A stretch of DNA of 64,000 nucleotides from assembly GCF_021134715.1 (NCBI RefSeq), contig NC_060023.1, forward strand, positions 11,346,001 to 11,410,000, in the 5' to 3' direction. This document shows positions 1 through 11,247 of the stretch, piece after piece. The notes below the pieces were generated by a model that was not told where the DNA came from, made no database searches, and saw only the letters and a program-made list of their open reading frames with translations. Source of the stretch: Daphnia pulex. Taxonomy: Eukaryota; Arthropoda; Branchiopoda; Diplostraca; Daphniidae. Within the stretch, counting starts at the first letter, position 1. Every line of letters begins with the position of its first letter. The position numbers were made by a program, and so were the translations under genes.

Positions 1-1084
1 CAACGTGATTATTGGTTACTTGCGCTGAATAAGTTTTTTTTACTTCGTAAAGACTTAGTCTCAAAGTGCTGCTGATCATCGTGCTGGATGTAGGAAGAGT
101 GCCTTAAAAAAAAAATGTAAATTGGAATTTTGGTCTAACATATATTTCAAGTGTTTCATAAATAGGCTTACTAATTCCTTTTGATAGAAGAAAAGGTTTC
201 AAGGTCTGTGTCAAAAGTTCCCTTATTTGCAAACTGTACTACCTACCAAAAAACGTTGAGAAAATCAGACCTTAAAAGGCATGAAACATGCCATGCCAAA
301 ATTGAAGCGAACAACACTATAAATCTTCCATCAAACTTCTGACATTGAATTTTTTTTCTTGTTTTGTTAGTATTATGTTGTGAAGTACCTGAAATATTTC
401 AAATACAATTGATTTTTGAAAACAATTGAATAAAGGATTTTCGCAAACCAAATTATTACCCAAAGCAGCTTCAGAACAACTTCCGGTGCTTACGTTTAAG
501 AGGGCTCTTGGCCTCTTGCTAATCTGTTAATCCCAAAATGGAGCCATTTCAACCCTTAATTGGCTTAATCTACAGACTGGAAACCACTGGAGACAGTCAA
601 ACAAACACGTGGTCAAAGCTTGGTTAATGAAAATTGTCCCAAGCACTAACGTCTCGTAATATGCACCTACACTTGGTTCCACGTATAGATGGCCAGCGAA
701 TAATAACCATTTATCACATGCAATACTTTTAACTGTATCTGGCTTAAGTTGAAAGAATATTTATAACCATGTCGCCGGAAAATAACAAGGCTTCGTAAAG
801 AAAATACATCAGTAAACAACTAACATAGCACGTTACACGACACATGTGCTGCTGAGCTGGGATGGGCTGTTTGAACTAGGTAGTGTCAACTTCGTACACG
901 AGGTGGCGCGCACAACTGCTGGCTAACAAGGGCGGGATCTTTTTGAAAATTGTTTACCAATTTACCAACACCACACAACAGTAAAAAGATAACGGCGAAT
1001 TCTTGTTGAAATATTTCACAAAACGACCGACACACTCGAAAATAAATATCCGACAATTAAGTTCAAGTTGTATTCTTTTTTCTT

Positions 1085-1600
1085 TTACTTTTTCCATTCC
1101 ATTTTCCAAACCTTGAGGGGGAGATTGGTTTTGCCAGCCTCATGTGTGGTGATTATGGTGGTGATTGCGTTGCTGCAGTTGTTCTTCTTGCAGTTGCTGT
1201 TGTTGTGGTAAATGATGGTTGTGATGTTCGTGTCCACACTTGTTGTGCTGATCTTGATTGTACTCGCCAGTTGAAACTCCTTTGAGTTTCGTTTCCTCCT
1301 CCTCAATCGCTCAACAGTAACTTTCAAGCCCATCGAAGATAAAACCTGATTTAACTCTTCTTCGCAGGGACGAATGGCTCACTCTAACTCTGAATGCTTC
1401 GATAGACAGTATCGTGTCGTCGATGATGACAGCTGTCGGGAGTGGGAAGTTGAGTAACAGGTAACGACTGAGCCGTGTCCAGCAACTCTTGCATCCGCTT
1501 CGGATCATTGGTAAGGATCATTGGTGGTAAGCCGAACAAGTAGGTCAATGATGTGCGATCCAACTGTTCCATTCCAAAGGCACCGGGATTAACACCGTGT
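1085..1600 (-). other. Possible broken or partial coding fragment, unrecognised
   Basis: On the minus strand one frame reads MEQLDRTSLTYLFGL from about 1572, and a second frame reads CEEELNQVLSSMGLKVTVER further on, followed by a basic stretch. A third frame ends in a Gln/His-rich tail (about 1145-1260). The pieces lie in different frames with no clean splice sites joining them. This may be a decayed gene or part of a spliced gene whose other exons were not found. I do not recognise the protein and suggest no function. Confidence 0.2.
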
Positions 1601-1608
1601 TAATCCGG
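1583..1608. repeat. Short inverted repeat (12-bp stem, one bulge)
   Basis: The arms CCGGGATTAACAC (1583-1595) and GTGTTAATCCGG (1597-1608) are complementary apart from one unpaired G, with a single base between them. No poly-T follows, so it does not look like a terminator. It could be a protein-binding dyad or chance. Confidence 0.4.
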
Positions 1609-1732
1609 GAAACGATAAGGAAGTCATTTAAGAAATTAACCGGCGTAAAATGGTGCTTGAGACTTTGTAGTCAAATTATACTTAGTCTTTAATTTCTAGT
1701 CATTTTTGCCGAGAAAATGAAGGCCCAACAAG

Positions 1733-2101
1733 TTGCTCAAGACTGTTTCACCTGAAAATGTTGAGCTCATTATTCAACACAGACCCTTTCTAATTATAAT
1801 ACCAAATAAAGGCAACGGCCGTCCAGCCAATTCTCAGGTTCAACAGAACATTAGTGACTACGATTTTCCCACCATACTTCAAGGAACGCTCAGGGGGAAA
1901 TTTACCATGTGGGTCACAAGTCACAACTACAATAGTCCTTGCATGCAATTTTTCGGATTCATATATTCACAAACTCGCTTAGTTCATTCTATTCTTGGCG
2001 ATAAGAAAAATAACGTTCGTGTCTTTCATCTAAATTCACCGACACAGCATGACGTTGTGCAGAAATCGGTTTGGGAGCTCTCCTATTGTCTTTTATGGTA
2101 G
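1733..2101 (+). other. Orphan open frame, 122 codons, doubtful
   Basis: A 122-codon frame opens with TTG, not ATG, and ends TGG TAG. The composition is not low-complexity, and a stretch such as GKFTMWVTSHNYNSPCMQFF looks protein-like. No family is recognised. The donor-like GGTAGGA at its end meets an acceptor near 2185, but the join gives a stop within a few codons. Listed only because it is the longest frame in the first 3 kb outside repeats. Confidence 0.15.
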
Positions 2102-2373
2102 GAAATGAATATCATTATTTTTTTAAATTACAAAATTTAGTCGCATAATAGTTTTGAGTTTTAGTATATTTTTTTCTTCTTTCAGCTGGAAGTGTTAAGT
2201 GCTCTCCGCTCTCCGCAATTAACTTTTTCCGAGTCTTTCTTTCTTTGAGTCTTTTTTCCTTATGAGTATTACCGATCTTTTTGATGGGGAATTCCCGGCT
2301 GGCTCTAGATCTCTATGGCCTAGAAGAGGAACAAGTAGTATACTGCCAGGCTATATTTATTGATATTTATGCA

Positions 2374-2643
2374 ATGCGAAGCTTTCTCGCCCTAGTCCTT
2401 CTTGTGATTACGATCAACCCATTTTCGTTCTGTTCCGTCAATTATACCTTACTTTCCCTAGTTGCACTGATGGTCCATTCTGGTAATGTTTAAGAAACTC
2501 TCTAAAATCACAGTTCTATAATTGCATTGGTTTAATTACAATTTTTAGGGGCGATGAGGTGGCCTAGTCCAACAGATGTGAGAGCAACAGAGGAACTATT
2601 ACATCTGCACAAATTAAATTCGTCAGAAAATTGCATCCGATGA
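2374..2643 (+). CDS. Candidate small secreted protein, 67 aa, two exons
   Basis: Exon 1 (2374-2482) starts MRSFLALVLLVITINPFSF, a good signal peptide. It ends in phase 1 at a GTAATG donor. Exon 2 (2549-2643) follows a TTTTTAG acceptor in the matching phase and encodes a short hydrophilic tail ending NSSENCIR before TGA. The predicted product is 67 residues. Against it: short size, no recognised family and no clear TATA box at the usual distance. It may be a real small secreted peptide gene or a chance pair of frames. Confidence 0.3.
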
Positions 2644-3440
2644 GGAGATTCGAGGTTCCACTTGAATATACGGTCAAAACCTTATCGGTGTGAGATTCAG
2701 TTACGTTTACTGCACCTGATAAAAAAACACGTCAAACTGGGTCGTTATTATTAATGGCAAGAAGCCAAGGACGGCTGGTTCCAAGAAGTTGATTTATGAA
2801 CTGCGGGGATTTCATCAGGTAAAACGTCAGCTCACATACAACTGAACGGTGCGATAAAAAGAAAATATTTGTTTTTAACGATTTGATTGAAATCCCACCC
2901 TGAAGGCATTGCATAACTGTGAACGTTATTGGCCATTACACGGAAATGGTTTGGGCTGAATACTACCCACGTTGGCTGTGCAGTTATTGGATACTAAAAC
3001 GATTATGCAACGGTAATCCTTTCACGCTGGGATAACCTAACCAACAGTTAATTTGACATTTGCAATTACAGTGTCCTCATGGAAATAGCCTACTCCGAAT
3101 AAATCAGTCTACAAGATGGATTGAACTGTAACGAAATTTAATACACGATAACTTTGACGCGATCAGCCGCGGTCGAATAAGTCGACGTCGAAATTGATTA
3201 ACATCAACGCAACTGTAGATCGAAATTTACATATAGAAATCTGATGTTGGTTACTATAGCGGTTTCTGGGTTTGCCGATTTTTTCTTATAACTACTGTAG
3301 CTTGTTTGTTGTTGTTTCTTTTCACCATATTTTTTTCTCACCTCAGGGAATAGGAGAGTTTTTCGTTGTTGCGGAATTTATTATTATTTTTTTAATAGTG
3401 AAGCAATACCTCCAGGCGTTACCTTTTACAGACTTTGTGG

Positions 3441-3447
3441 TATAAAA
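3441..3447 (+). promoter_or_regulatory. TATA box of the 3500 gene
   Basis: TATAAAA lies 59 bases upstream of the ATG at 3500. A transcription start near 3470 would give a short 5' UTR, the usual layout for small secreted protein genes in arthropods. Confidence 0.55.
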
Positions 3448-3499
3448 TAAGCACCAGGCATAATCTCTCCGTCATTTTGACTAAAACGAAAATCGCGAA

Positions 3500-3963
3500 A
3501 TGTTGTCCCAGACTTTGTTGTTCGGAGCTCTTCTTTTGTCGTTTCTAGTAAGCCTCATATTTTACGAAGTAAAATTAATTAATTAACAAATTTTTAATCG
3601 TTCGTTGAACAATTCGAGAGGTTGCAGATCAGCTGGAAGTAGTACACGCCTTTTCGGAAGAAGGAAGAAAAGTTAACAATCGTTACATGATGGGACTTCG
3701 CGCCAATTTTCGCCGAAGGATTACATATCTCAACAACTTGGTATGCATAATTTTTAATCTAATAATAATTTTATAACAAATTGATTTTCACATAATTTTA
3801 TATTTCTGCTTTGAACCATGTTTAGATTTCGGACAAAGAATTCCCTAAACAATCAACCAGAACCGCTGGCAAGTGGATTAGGTACAGTTTTCCAATCGTT
3901 TTGATTGGCTATCTTGATTACTTTGTTGGCGGAATACAACCTCCACAGCAGTATGAGAAGTAG
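3500..3963 (+). CDS. Small secreted or membrane-anchored protein, 97 aa, unknown family
   Basis: Three exons join cleanly in phase 0: 3500-3547, 3633-3740 and 3826-3963 (TAG), with GT-AG introns of 85 bp each. The product begins MLSQTLLFGALLLSFL, a typical signal peptide. It continues with a basic middle (RANFRRRITYLNN) and ends with a hydrophobic stretch near SFPIVLIGYLDYFVGG before a polar tail IQPPQQYEK. The C-terminal hydrophobic stretch could be a membrane anchor. There are no cysteines, so this is not a disulfide-rich toxin or defensin. A TATA box sits at the right distance. I know no family with this sequence; it may be lineage-specific. The gene model is well supported by phase, the function is not known. 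Confidence 0.6.
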
Positions 3964-4260
3964 ATCCTCACTCCGTTATAATGTGTTGTTAATCAAATGT
4001 ATTATACTGTTACTATTTGTATTGTGATTTAAAAGTACCTAACATGCCTGCCAAAATATGTCAACCATGAAACTGTTCATCAACATACAAATATAAATTT
4101 GAAAAAAAATGACCTCAATTTTTCATTTTTCTGTTCCATATGAGAACATGAGAAGTAACACAAATTCCTCTTTTTTTAAAAAATCGACGTCCTATTTACG
4201 CGCTGAATTACCCGAAGGGTTTCTAATCACGTTTTTTATTTGCTGGTATGGGTGGGTTTA

Positions 4261-4322
4261 GTACTCGATTGCCCACTAGATGGCTAATCAAGTACTCGAT
4301 TGCCCACTAGATGGCTAATCAA
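4261..4322. repeat. Perfect 31-bp tandem duplication carrying a CTCF-like motif
   Basis: A 31-base unit occurs twice back to back (4261-4291 and 4292-4322) with no differences. Each copy contains CCACTAGATGGC (4273-4284 and 4304-4315), which fits the core CTCF consensus CCASYAGRKGGC that is conserved across animals. Whether CTCF binds here is inference. Confidence 0.6.
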
Positions 4323-4585
4323 GCCAGAATACAAAAAATAGTTTTAATGTTGGAGGATGCGTGTAAACGTAAAAAGCGCCACTTCTATTTTGGAATGATG
4401 AAAGTGTAAATATGTAAATAGAATAGAATGACCGCGTAGTGACATCAACTTTGACTTCGATTTTGAAACGAAACGAGTAAACGACCATTACAGTACACTT
4501 CAGCCCATTGTCTGGTCGTTTGGTGTACAGTCCATTCGATATTTTAGTGTCAAATAATTACGAGCAATTACATTTGTTTTGGAAA

Positions 4586-7500
4586 ATGGGTCGTCAAAAC
4601 AAAGTGGATATGGATCCAATTAAAAGATCTCCTATAGATAGGATGCGTGAGCAGAGAAGACTCTGAATAGGTAAATATAACAATGAGGGAATCTCTTCAG
4701 AAGTTTTCGACAAATATTTTTTTCTTAGCGTGCATACTTACGATTAAGTAGTATGTACATAAGCAATGGAATGGAATCTGGAATGGAATGGAATCTGGAA
4801 TGGAATGGAATCTGGAATGGAATGGAATCTGGAATGGAATGGAATCTGGAATGGAATGGAATCTGGAATGGAATGGAATCTGGAATGGAATGGAATCTGG
4901 AATGGAATGGAATCTGGAATGGAATGGAATGGAATCTGGAATGGAATCTGGAATGGAATGGAATCTGGAATGGAATGGAATGGAATCTGGAATGGAATGG
5001 AATCTGGAATGGAATGGAATGGAATCTGGAATGGAATGGATTGGAATCTGGAATGGAATGGAATCTGGAATGGAATGGAATCTGGAATGGAATGGAATCT
5101 GTGATGGAATGGAATCTGGAATGGAATGGAATCTGGAATGGAATGGAATCTGGAATGGAATGGAATCTGGAATGGAATGGAATCTGGAATGGAATCTGGA
5201 ATGGAATGGAATGGAATCTGGAATGGAATGGAATCTGGAATGGAATGGAATCTGGAATGGAATGGAATCTGGAATCTGGAATGGAATCTGGAATGGAATC
5301 TGGAATCTGGAATGGAATGGAATCTGGAATGGAATGGAATCTGGAATGGAATCTGGAATGGAATCTGGAATGGAATGGAATCTGGAATGGAATCTGGAAT
5401 CTGGAATGGAATGGAATCTGGAATGGAATGGAATATGGAATCTGGAATCTGGAATGGAATGGAATCTGGAATGGAATCTGAAATGGAATGGAATCTGGAA
5501 TGGAATGGAATCTTGAATGGAATGGAATGGAATCTTGAATGGAATGGAATCTGGAATGGAATGGAATCTGGAATGGAATGGAATCTGGAATGGAATGGAA
5601 TCTGGAATGGAATGGAATCTGGAATGGAATCTGGAATGGAATGGAATCTGGAATGGAATGGAATCTGGAATGGAATGGAATCTGGAATGGAATGGAATCT
5701 GGAATGGAATGGAATCTGGAATGGAATGGAATCTGGAATGGAATGGAATCTGGAATGGAATGGAATCTGGAATGGAATGGAATCTGGAATGGAATGGAAT
5801 CTGGAATGGAATGGAATCTGGAATGGAATCTGGAATGGAATGGAATCTGGAATGGAATCTGGAATGGAATGGAATCTGGAATGGAATCTGGAATGGAATC
5901 TGGAATGGAATGGAATCTGGAATGGAATGGAATCTGGAATGGAATCTGGAATGGAATCTGGAATGGAATGGAATCTGGAATCTGGAATGGAATGGAATCT
6001 GGAATGGAATGGAATCTGGAATGGAATGGAATCTGGAATGGAATGGAATCTGAAATGGAATGGAATCTGGAATGGAATGGAATCTGGAATGGAATGGAAT
6101 CTGGAATGGAATGGAATCTGGAATGGAATCTGGAATGGAATCTGGAATGGAATGGAATCTGGAATGGAATGGAATCTGGAATGGAATCTGGAATGGAATC
6201 TGGAATGGAATGGAATCTGGAATCTGGAATGGAATGGAATCTGGAATGGAATGGAATCTGGAATGGAATGGAATCTGGAATGGAATGGAATCTGGAATGG
6301 AATGGAATCTGGAATGGAATGGAATCTGGAATGGAATGGAATCTGGAATGGAATGGAATCTGGAATGGAATGGAATCTGGAATGGAATGGAATCTGGCAT
6401 GAAATGGAATGTGGAATGGAATGTGGAATGGAATGTGGAATGGAATGTGGAATGGAATGGAATGGAATGGAATGGAATGGAATGGAATCTGGAATGGAAT
6501 GGAATCTGGAACGGAATGGAATCTGGAAAGGAATGGAATCTGGAATGGAATGGAATCTGGAATGGAATGGAATCTGGAAGGAATCTGGAATGGAATGGAA
6601 TCTGGAATGGAATGGAATCTGGAAGGAATCTGAAATGGAATGGAATCTGGAATGGAATGGAATCTGGAATGGAATGGAATCTGGAATGGAATGGAATGTG
6701 GAATGGAATGGAATGTGGAATGGAATGGAATCTGGAATGGAATCTGGAATGGAATGGAATTTGGAATTGAATGGAATCTGGAATGGAATGGAATCTGGAA
6801 TGGAATGGAATCTGGAAGGAATCTGGAATGGAATGGAATCTGGAATGGAATGGAATCTGGAATGGAATGGAATCTGGAATGGAATGGAATCTGGAATGGA
6901 ATGGAATCTGGAATGGAATGGAATCTGGAATGGAATCTGGAATGGAATCTGGAATGGAATCTGGAATGGAATCTGGAAGGAATCTGGAATGGAATGGAAT
7001 CTGGAATGGAATGGAATCTGGAATGGAATGGAATCTGGAATGGAATCTGGAATGGAATCTGGAATGGAATCTGGAATGGAATGGAATCTGGAAAGGAATG
7101 GAATCTGGAATGGAATGGAATCTGGCATGGAATGGAATGTGGAATGGAATGGAATGGAATGGAATGTGGAATGGAATGTGGAATGGAATGGAATGGAATG
7201 TGGAATGGAATGTTGAATGGAATGGAATGGAATGTGGAATGGAATCTGGAATGGAATGGAATCTGGAATGGAATGGAATCTGGAATGGAATGGAATCTGG
7301 AATGGAATGGAATCTGGAATGGAATGGAATCTGGAATGGAATGGAATCTGGAATGGAATGGAATCTGGAATGGAATGGAATCTGGAATGGAATGGAATCT
7401 GGAATGGAATGGAATCTGGAATGGAATGGAATCTGGAATGGAATGGAATCTGGAATGGAATGGAATCTGGAATGGAATGGAATCTGGAATGGAATGGAAT

Positions 7501-9555
7501 CTGGAATGGAATGGAATGGAATCTGGAATGGAATGGAATCTGGAATGGAATGGAATCTGGAATGGAATGGAATCTGGAATGGAATGGAATCTGGGATGGA
7601 ATGGAATCTGGAGTTTGAGGAGGAGGAGGTTGAGGAGGAGGAGAATTAGGAGGAGGAGGTTGAGGTGGAGGAGAATGAGGAGGAGGAGTTTGAGGAGGAG
7701 AAGAATGAGGAGGAGGAGATTGAGGAGGAGGAGGAGGAGGAGATTGAGGAGGAGGAGAATGAGGAGGAGGAGGTTGAGGAGGAGGAGAATGAGGAGGAGG
7801 AGGTTGAGGAGGAGGAGAATGAGGAGGAGGAGGTTGAGGAGGTTGAGGAGGAGGAGAATTAGGAGGAGGAGGTTGAGGTGGAGGAGAATGAGGAGGAGGA
7901 GTTTGAGGAGGAGGAGATTGAGGAGGAGGAGAATGGGGAGGAGGAGGTTGAGGAGGTTGAGGGGGAGGAGAATGAGGAGGAGGAGGTTGAGGAGGTTGAG
8001 GAGGTTGAGGAGGAGGAGAATGAGGAGGAGGAGGTTGAGGAGGAAGTGAGGAGGTTGAGGAGGAGGAGAATGAGGAGGAGAAGTTTGAGGAGGAGGAGGT
8101 TGAGGAGGAGGAGTTTGAGGAGGAGAAGAATGAGGAGGAGGAGGTTGAGGAGGTTGAGGAGGAGGAGTTAGTAGGAATGGAATCTGGAATGGAATGGAAT
8201 CTGGAATGGAATGGAATCTGGAATGGAATGGAATCTGGAAGGGAATGGAATCTGGAATGGAATGGAATGGAATGGAATGGAATCTGGAATCTGGAATGGA
8301 ATCTGGAATGGAATCTGGAATCTGGAATGGAATCTGGAATCTGGAATGGAATGGAATCTGGAATGGAATCTGGAATGGAATCTGGAATGGAATGGAATCT
8401 GGAATGGAATGGAATCTGGAATGGAATGGAATCTGGAATGGAATGGAATCTGGAATCTGGAATGGAATCTGGAATGGAATCTGGAATGGAATGGAATCTG
8501 GAATGGAATGGAATCTGGAATGGAATGGAATCTGGAATGGAATGGAATCTGGAATGGAACGGAATCTGGAATGGAATGGAATCTGGAATGGAATGGAATC
8601 TGGAATGTAATGGAATCTGGAATCTGGAATGGAATCTGGAATCTGGAATGGAATCTGGAATGGAATCTGGAATCTGGAATGGAATGGAATGGAATCTGGA
8701 ATGGAATGGAATCTGGAATCTGGAATGGAATGGAAGGTAACAATATCCAGAAGTAGAAGTAAAGGTAACAATATTTTGTATTGCACGACAAAGTTTCTTA
8801 GAGTAAATAATTACAGAATTAACTTGTAAGTTGTAAGCACAGCATATATAACTTAATTATTTCTTAGTAGTAAACAATTCTGTGTATGTTAAGCAGTAAA
8901 ACAAACTTTGGGTGAGACAAAAGGAAAATTTATTTATAGTAGGACTACTACACAAACAAATTTTTTATTGTATGGTATGATTATGAACACAGCAAGTAAT
9001 AGATATGAATATAGATGTCTTGACGTTTCTTCCCGAAATCTGGGGGCCAATAGGCCCGACCTTCTGTTTAGTCTTCGACCCTCGGTTTAGGTTAAGGGGA
9101 TTTTAGTGTGTAACATTTATAGGGTTCTTTTTCCACGAACGTGCATTATTTTGTGTCCAATGATTATTTTATTTCTAATTTAGATTTATCTGAAGAACTG
9201 AATTTCATGAGGCCTTGTGGACAAGAAAAACGGAACTTAGACCTCATCACTCTCCGGCCTCTTTATTCACGTGAAAATCCCAGTGAAGAATGGACGGTAA
9301 AGTCACGAGTTTGCCAAGCTTTCAACGCGCTTCAACCACATTCAAAACCGAAGAAAAAACAAATGGCAATCTGAACTGGTTGTTCAGACATATAACAGCC
9401 GATCAAAGGATTCATCCCATCGAAAACGATCAGCAGAATCGGTGAGCGATGTGTCAGAGGAGAAAAGACCTCCGTGTCGAGGAAGGCGCACTAATCCTAA
9501 ATGCGACTTCCAAGTAATAATCGAAGAAAATCCTATGACTATCGATGACAACTGA
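4586..9555 (+). CDS. Unknown 113-aa basic protein with a satellite-filled first intron
   Basis: Exon 1 (4586-4646) encodes MGRQNKVDMDPIKRSPIDRM and ends in phase 1 at a strong GTGAGC donor. Exon 2 (9184-9296) follows a TTCTAATTTAG acceptor in matching phase and reads HLSEELNFMRPCGQEKRN onward. Exon 3 (9388-9555) follows TTGTTCAG in phase 0 and encodes a Ser/Arg/Lys-rich stretch (SRSKDSSHRKRSAES) and an acidic end. The predicted product is 113 residues and looks nuclear (basic clusters). Intron 1 is about 4.5 kb and holds the whole GGAAT satellite, while the other intron is 91 bp. If a later donor (GTAAAT at 4659) were used, an in-frame TGA would be included. No family is recognised. Phase agreement at both junctions is the main support. 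Confidence 0.42.
4765..8735. repeat. 4-kb GGAAT-type satellite array (TCTGG + n x AATGG)
   Basis: The plus strand is an almost unbroken run of units made of TCTGG, a variable number of AATGG and AA. The commonest unit is the 17-mer TCTGGAATGGAATGGAA; 7-, 12- and 22-mers with fewer or more AATGG are mixed in. Variant patches with ATGTGG in place of ATCTGG occur at about 6390-6490 and 7120-7250, both led by CTGGCATG, which suggests a block duplication about 730 bp apart. Units with a deleted base group (CTGGAAGG) cluster at 6570-6980. The plus strand is nearly C-free. The pentamer equals the core of vertebrate satellite II/III, probably convergence. Neither strand of the unit contains a stop triplet, so long frames run through it in several phases; they should not be read as genes. 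Confidence 0.97.
7611..8174. repeat. Purine-only minisatellite nested in the satellite
   Basis: About 560 bp of GAG/GGA with regular GTTGAG, GAATGAG and GATTGAG variants. The rough period is 27 bp, encoding EEEVEEEEN-like text if read on the plus strand. C is absent and T is rare. It is sharply bounded on both sides by the GGAAT satellite and therefore sits inside it. Such strand-asymmetric purine tracts can form triplex or unusual DNA structures. Read as protein it gives Glu-rich or, on the other strand, Leu-rich text, with no evidence of coding use. Confidence 0.93.
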
Positions 9556-10115
9556 CAATTCCCAATTTCTACTCAACAGTCGACCAGCGAGGAGAAATAG
9601 GTAATGTCGTTGACAAAACCTAGACGACGCCCTGGTCAACCACGGCACCACGAAAGGTGAAGAAAACTTCCGGGTAAAATCGGTAAAATACTTAAATTCT
9701 TTCGGGTTGCTATTTTTTTCACAAGCAAAGACGATGTGTTATTGTGAGTGTTGACAGTTGACTTGTTTGAATTCTAAATTCAGAGACCAAAGTGTGATGC
9801 TGCTTAAGCACGGACTCTGTATTTAAAATTGAACAAAACCTTATTGAAAAGGCTATTTTTAGATTTAATATAATGTAGCTTTTTTTAGACTTTTGTAGGT
9901 CATACGCTATTTTGATCTCTTTTTTTAAATGAAAAAAAAATCGCAAATATCCCTTCGGGTACCTTGCTAACGCAGGTAGCTGACAATTCACCATAGGTTT
10001 ATCTGAAAATGCGCTAGGTGTCTCTGATCGTTCAAGTGTTATTCAAAAACTCTTCTGCACTTTTTTTGTGAAGACCTTTTCTTTTCCTAAAGAGATTAAA
10101 TTGAAATTGATTACA

Positions 10116-11247
10116 ATGCTCAGTTTAAGGCATTTTCAGAAAATTAGAAGAATTAAGGTAATTTGGTTTATAGCTTCAAAACTGTGTTTTTCAACATTCA
10201 TTTTCTGCTACTATTCAGACATGTACACAAAATTACGTAAGACGATCAGCCTCAAGCTATGGGCAAAGAAATGCTGTAGATATCGGAATTCACGGTTATT
10301 CGTTATTGGTAAGATAATCGATTTTAAAAATAAAACGTACATATAGTTCTTTAACAAAAAATTGATCCAATAAATGTAGGCTATTCCAGCCATCACTTTC
10401 GGCCTTGGGACCTGGCAGATTTTCAGACGTCAGTGGAAACTTGGTGTTATTGATCATCTTGCCAGCAGAACGTCTGCACCACCAATTCCATTTCAGTCTA
10501 CAGAGTGAGACTGATACAATTCTTTAACTCTACCCTTTTATGCATATTTACACCAATGCTCTACAGTATTGAAGGGCTATCTGACATGGAATACCGGAAG
10601 TTTGAACTCCATGGAAAATTTGAACATGACAAAGAGATTTACATTGGGCCAAGATCACTGGTTGGAAATGAAAAAAATGAAGGTGGTGGGATGTTGTCTT
10701 CAGGGCAGAGTGGCTATTTAGTCATCACTCCATTTAAACTATCAGATTCCAAGTAAGACATTCAAACAGTTAATTTTCTCAATTTTCTACAAGTTACTTT
10801 TAGTCTCACAGTTCTTGTAAACCGCGGATGGATTCCTCGTAAAAAAATGAATCCATTCACCAGACTAAATGGACAAAGAGAAGGCGAAACAAAACTGATT
10901 GGAGTGTACCGCTCTAATGAAAATCGCCCCCAGTTTGTACCCCAAAATCAGCCCAAAGACCGCATGTTTCATTTCAGGTAAAGACAATTATATTTTTCGC
11001 AAAGTTAGATAACTTCATATATATTGCGTACAGAGATGTGGAGGGAATGGCTCGGCTTCTAGACACTGCGCCAATTTTCTTTGACGCGGACGCTGATAGC
11101 ACAGTACCGGATGGACCTGTAGGTGGACAAACAGTTGTTACTGTTAGAAATGAACACGTTTCGTACATTTTAACGTGGTATTCATTATCAATTATCACAG
11201 CATTTTTGTGGCATCGACGATTTATCAAGAAAATGCCTCTTATGTAA
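10116..11247 (+). CDS. Surf1: SURF1, cytochrome c oxidase assembly protein
   Basis: Six exons (10116-10157, 10219-10308, 10380-10504, 10567-10752, 10804-10977, 11034-11247) join in phase to 276 residues, close to the 300 of human SURF1. The family landmarks are all present: an N-terminal basic presequence (MLSLRHFQKIRRIK); a first membrane segment running into FGLGTWQ (about residues 41-58); the inter-membrane-space core with YRKFELHGKF, SLVG, QSGYLVITPF and VNRGWIPRKK; DSTVPDGPVGGQT; and RNEHVSYILTWYSLS, which opens the second membrane segment. SURF1 sits in the inner mitochondrial membrane and helps haem a insertion and early assembly of complex IV. The first exon was chosen because it gives a basic presequence and the right phase; the ATG at 10220 lies in a wrong frame. 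It lies head-to-tail about 0.7 kb upstream of exd. Confidence 0.94.

Noticed and set aside
7665-8171. Glu-rich protein frames in the purine block
   Set aside because: They follow from a GAG/GGA minisatellite without start context, introns or non-repeat parts.
4765-8735. Human satellite contamination
   Set aside because: The array has unique arthropod-like flanks on both sides and a TCTGG-bearing unit; contamination is possible but not the simplest reading.
4697-8829. Many overlapping long open frames on both strands of the satellite
   Set aside because: The 17-bp unit has no stop triplet in any frame, so open frames are expected; the peptides are pure repeats.
9719-9994. 91-codon minus frame
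   Set aside because: AT-rich, no signal, no splice sites, no family resemblance.
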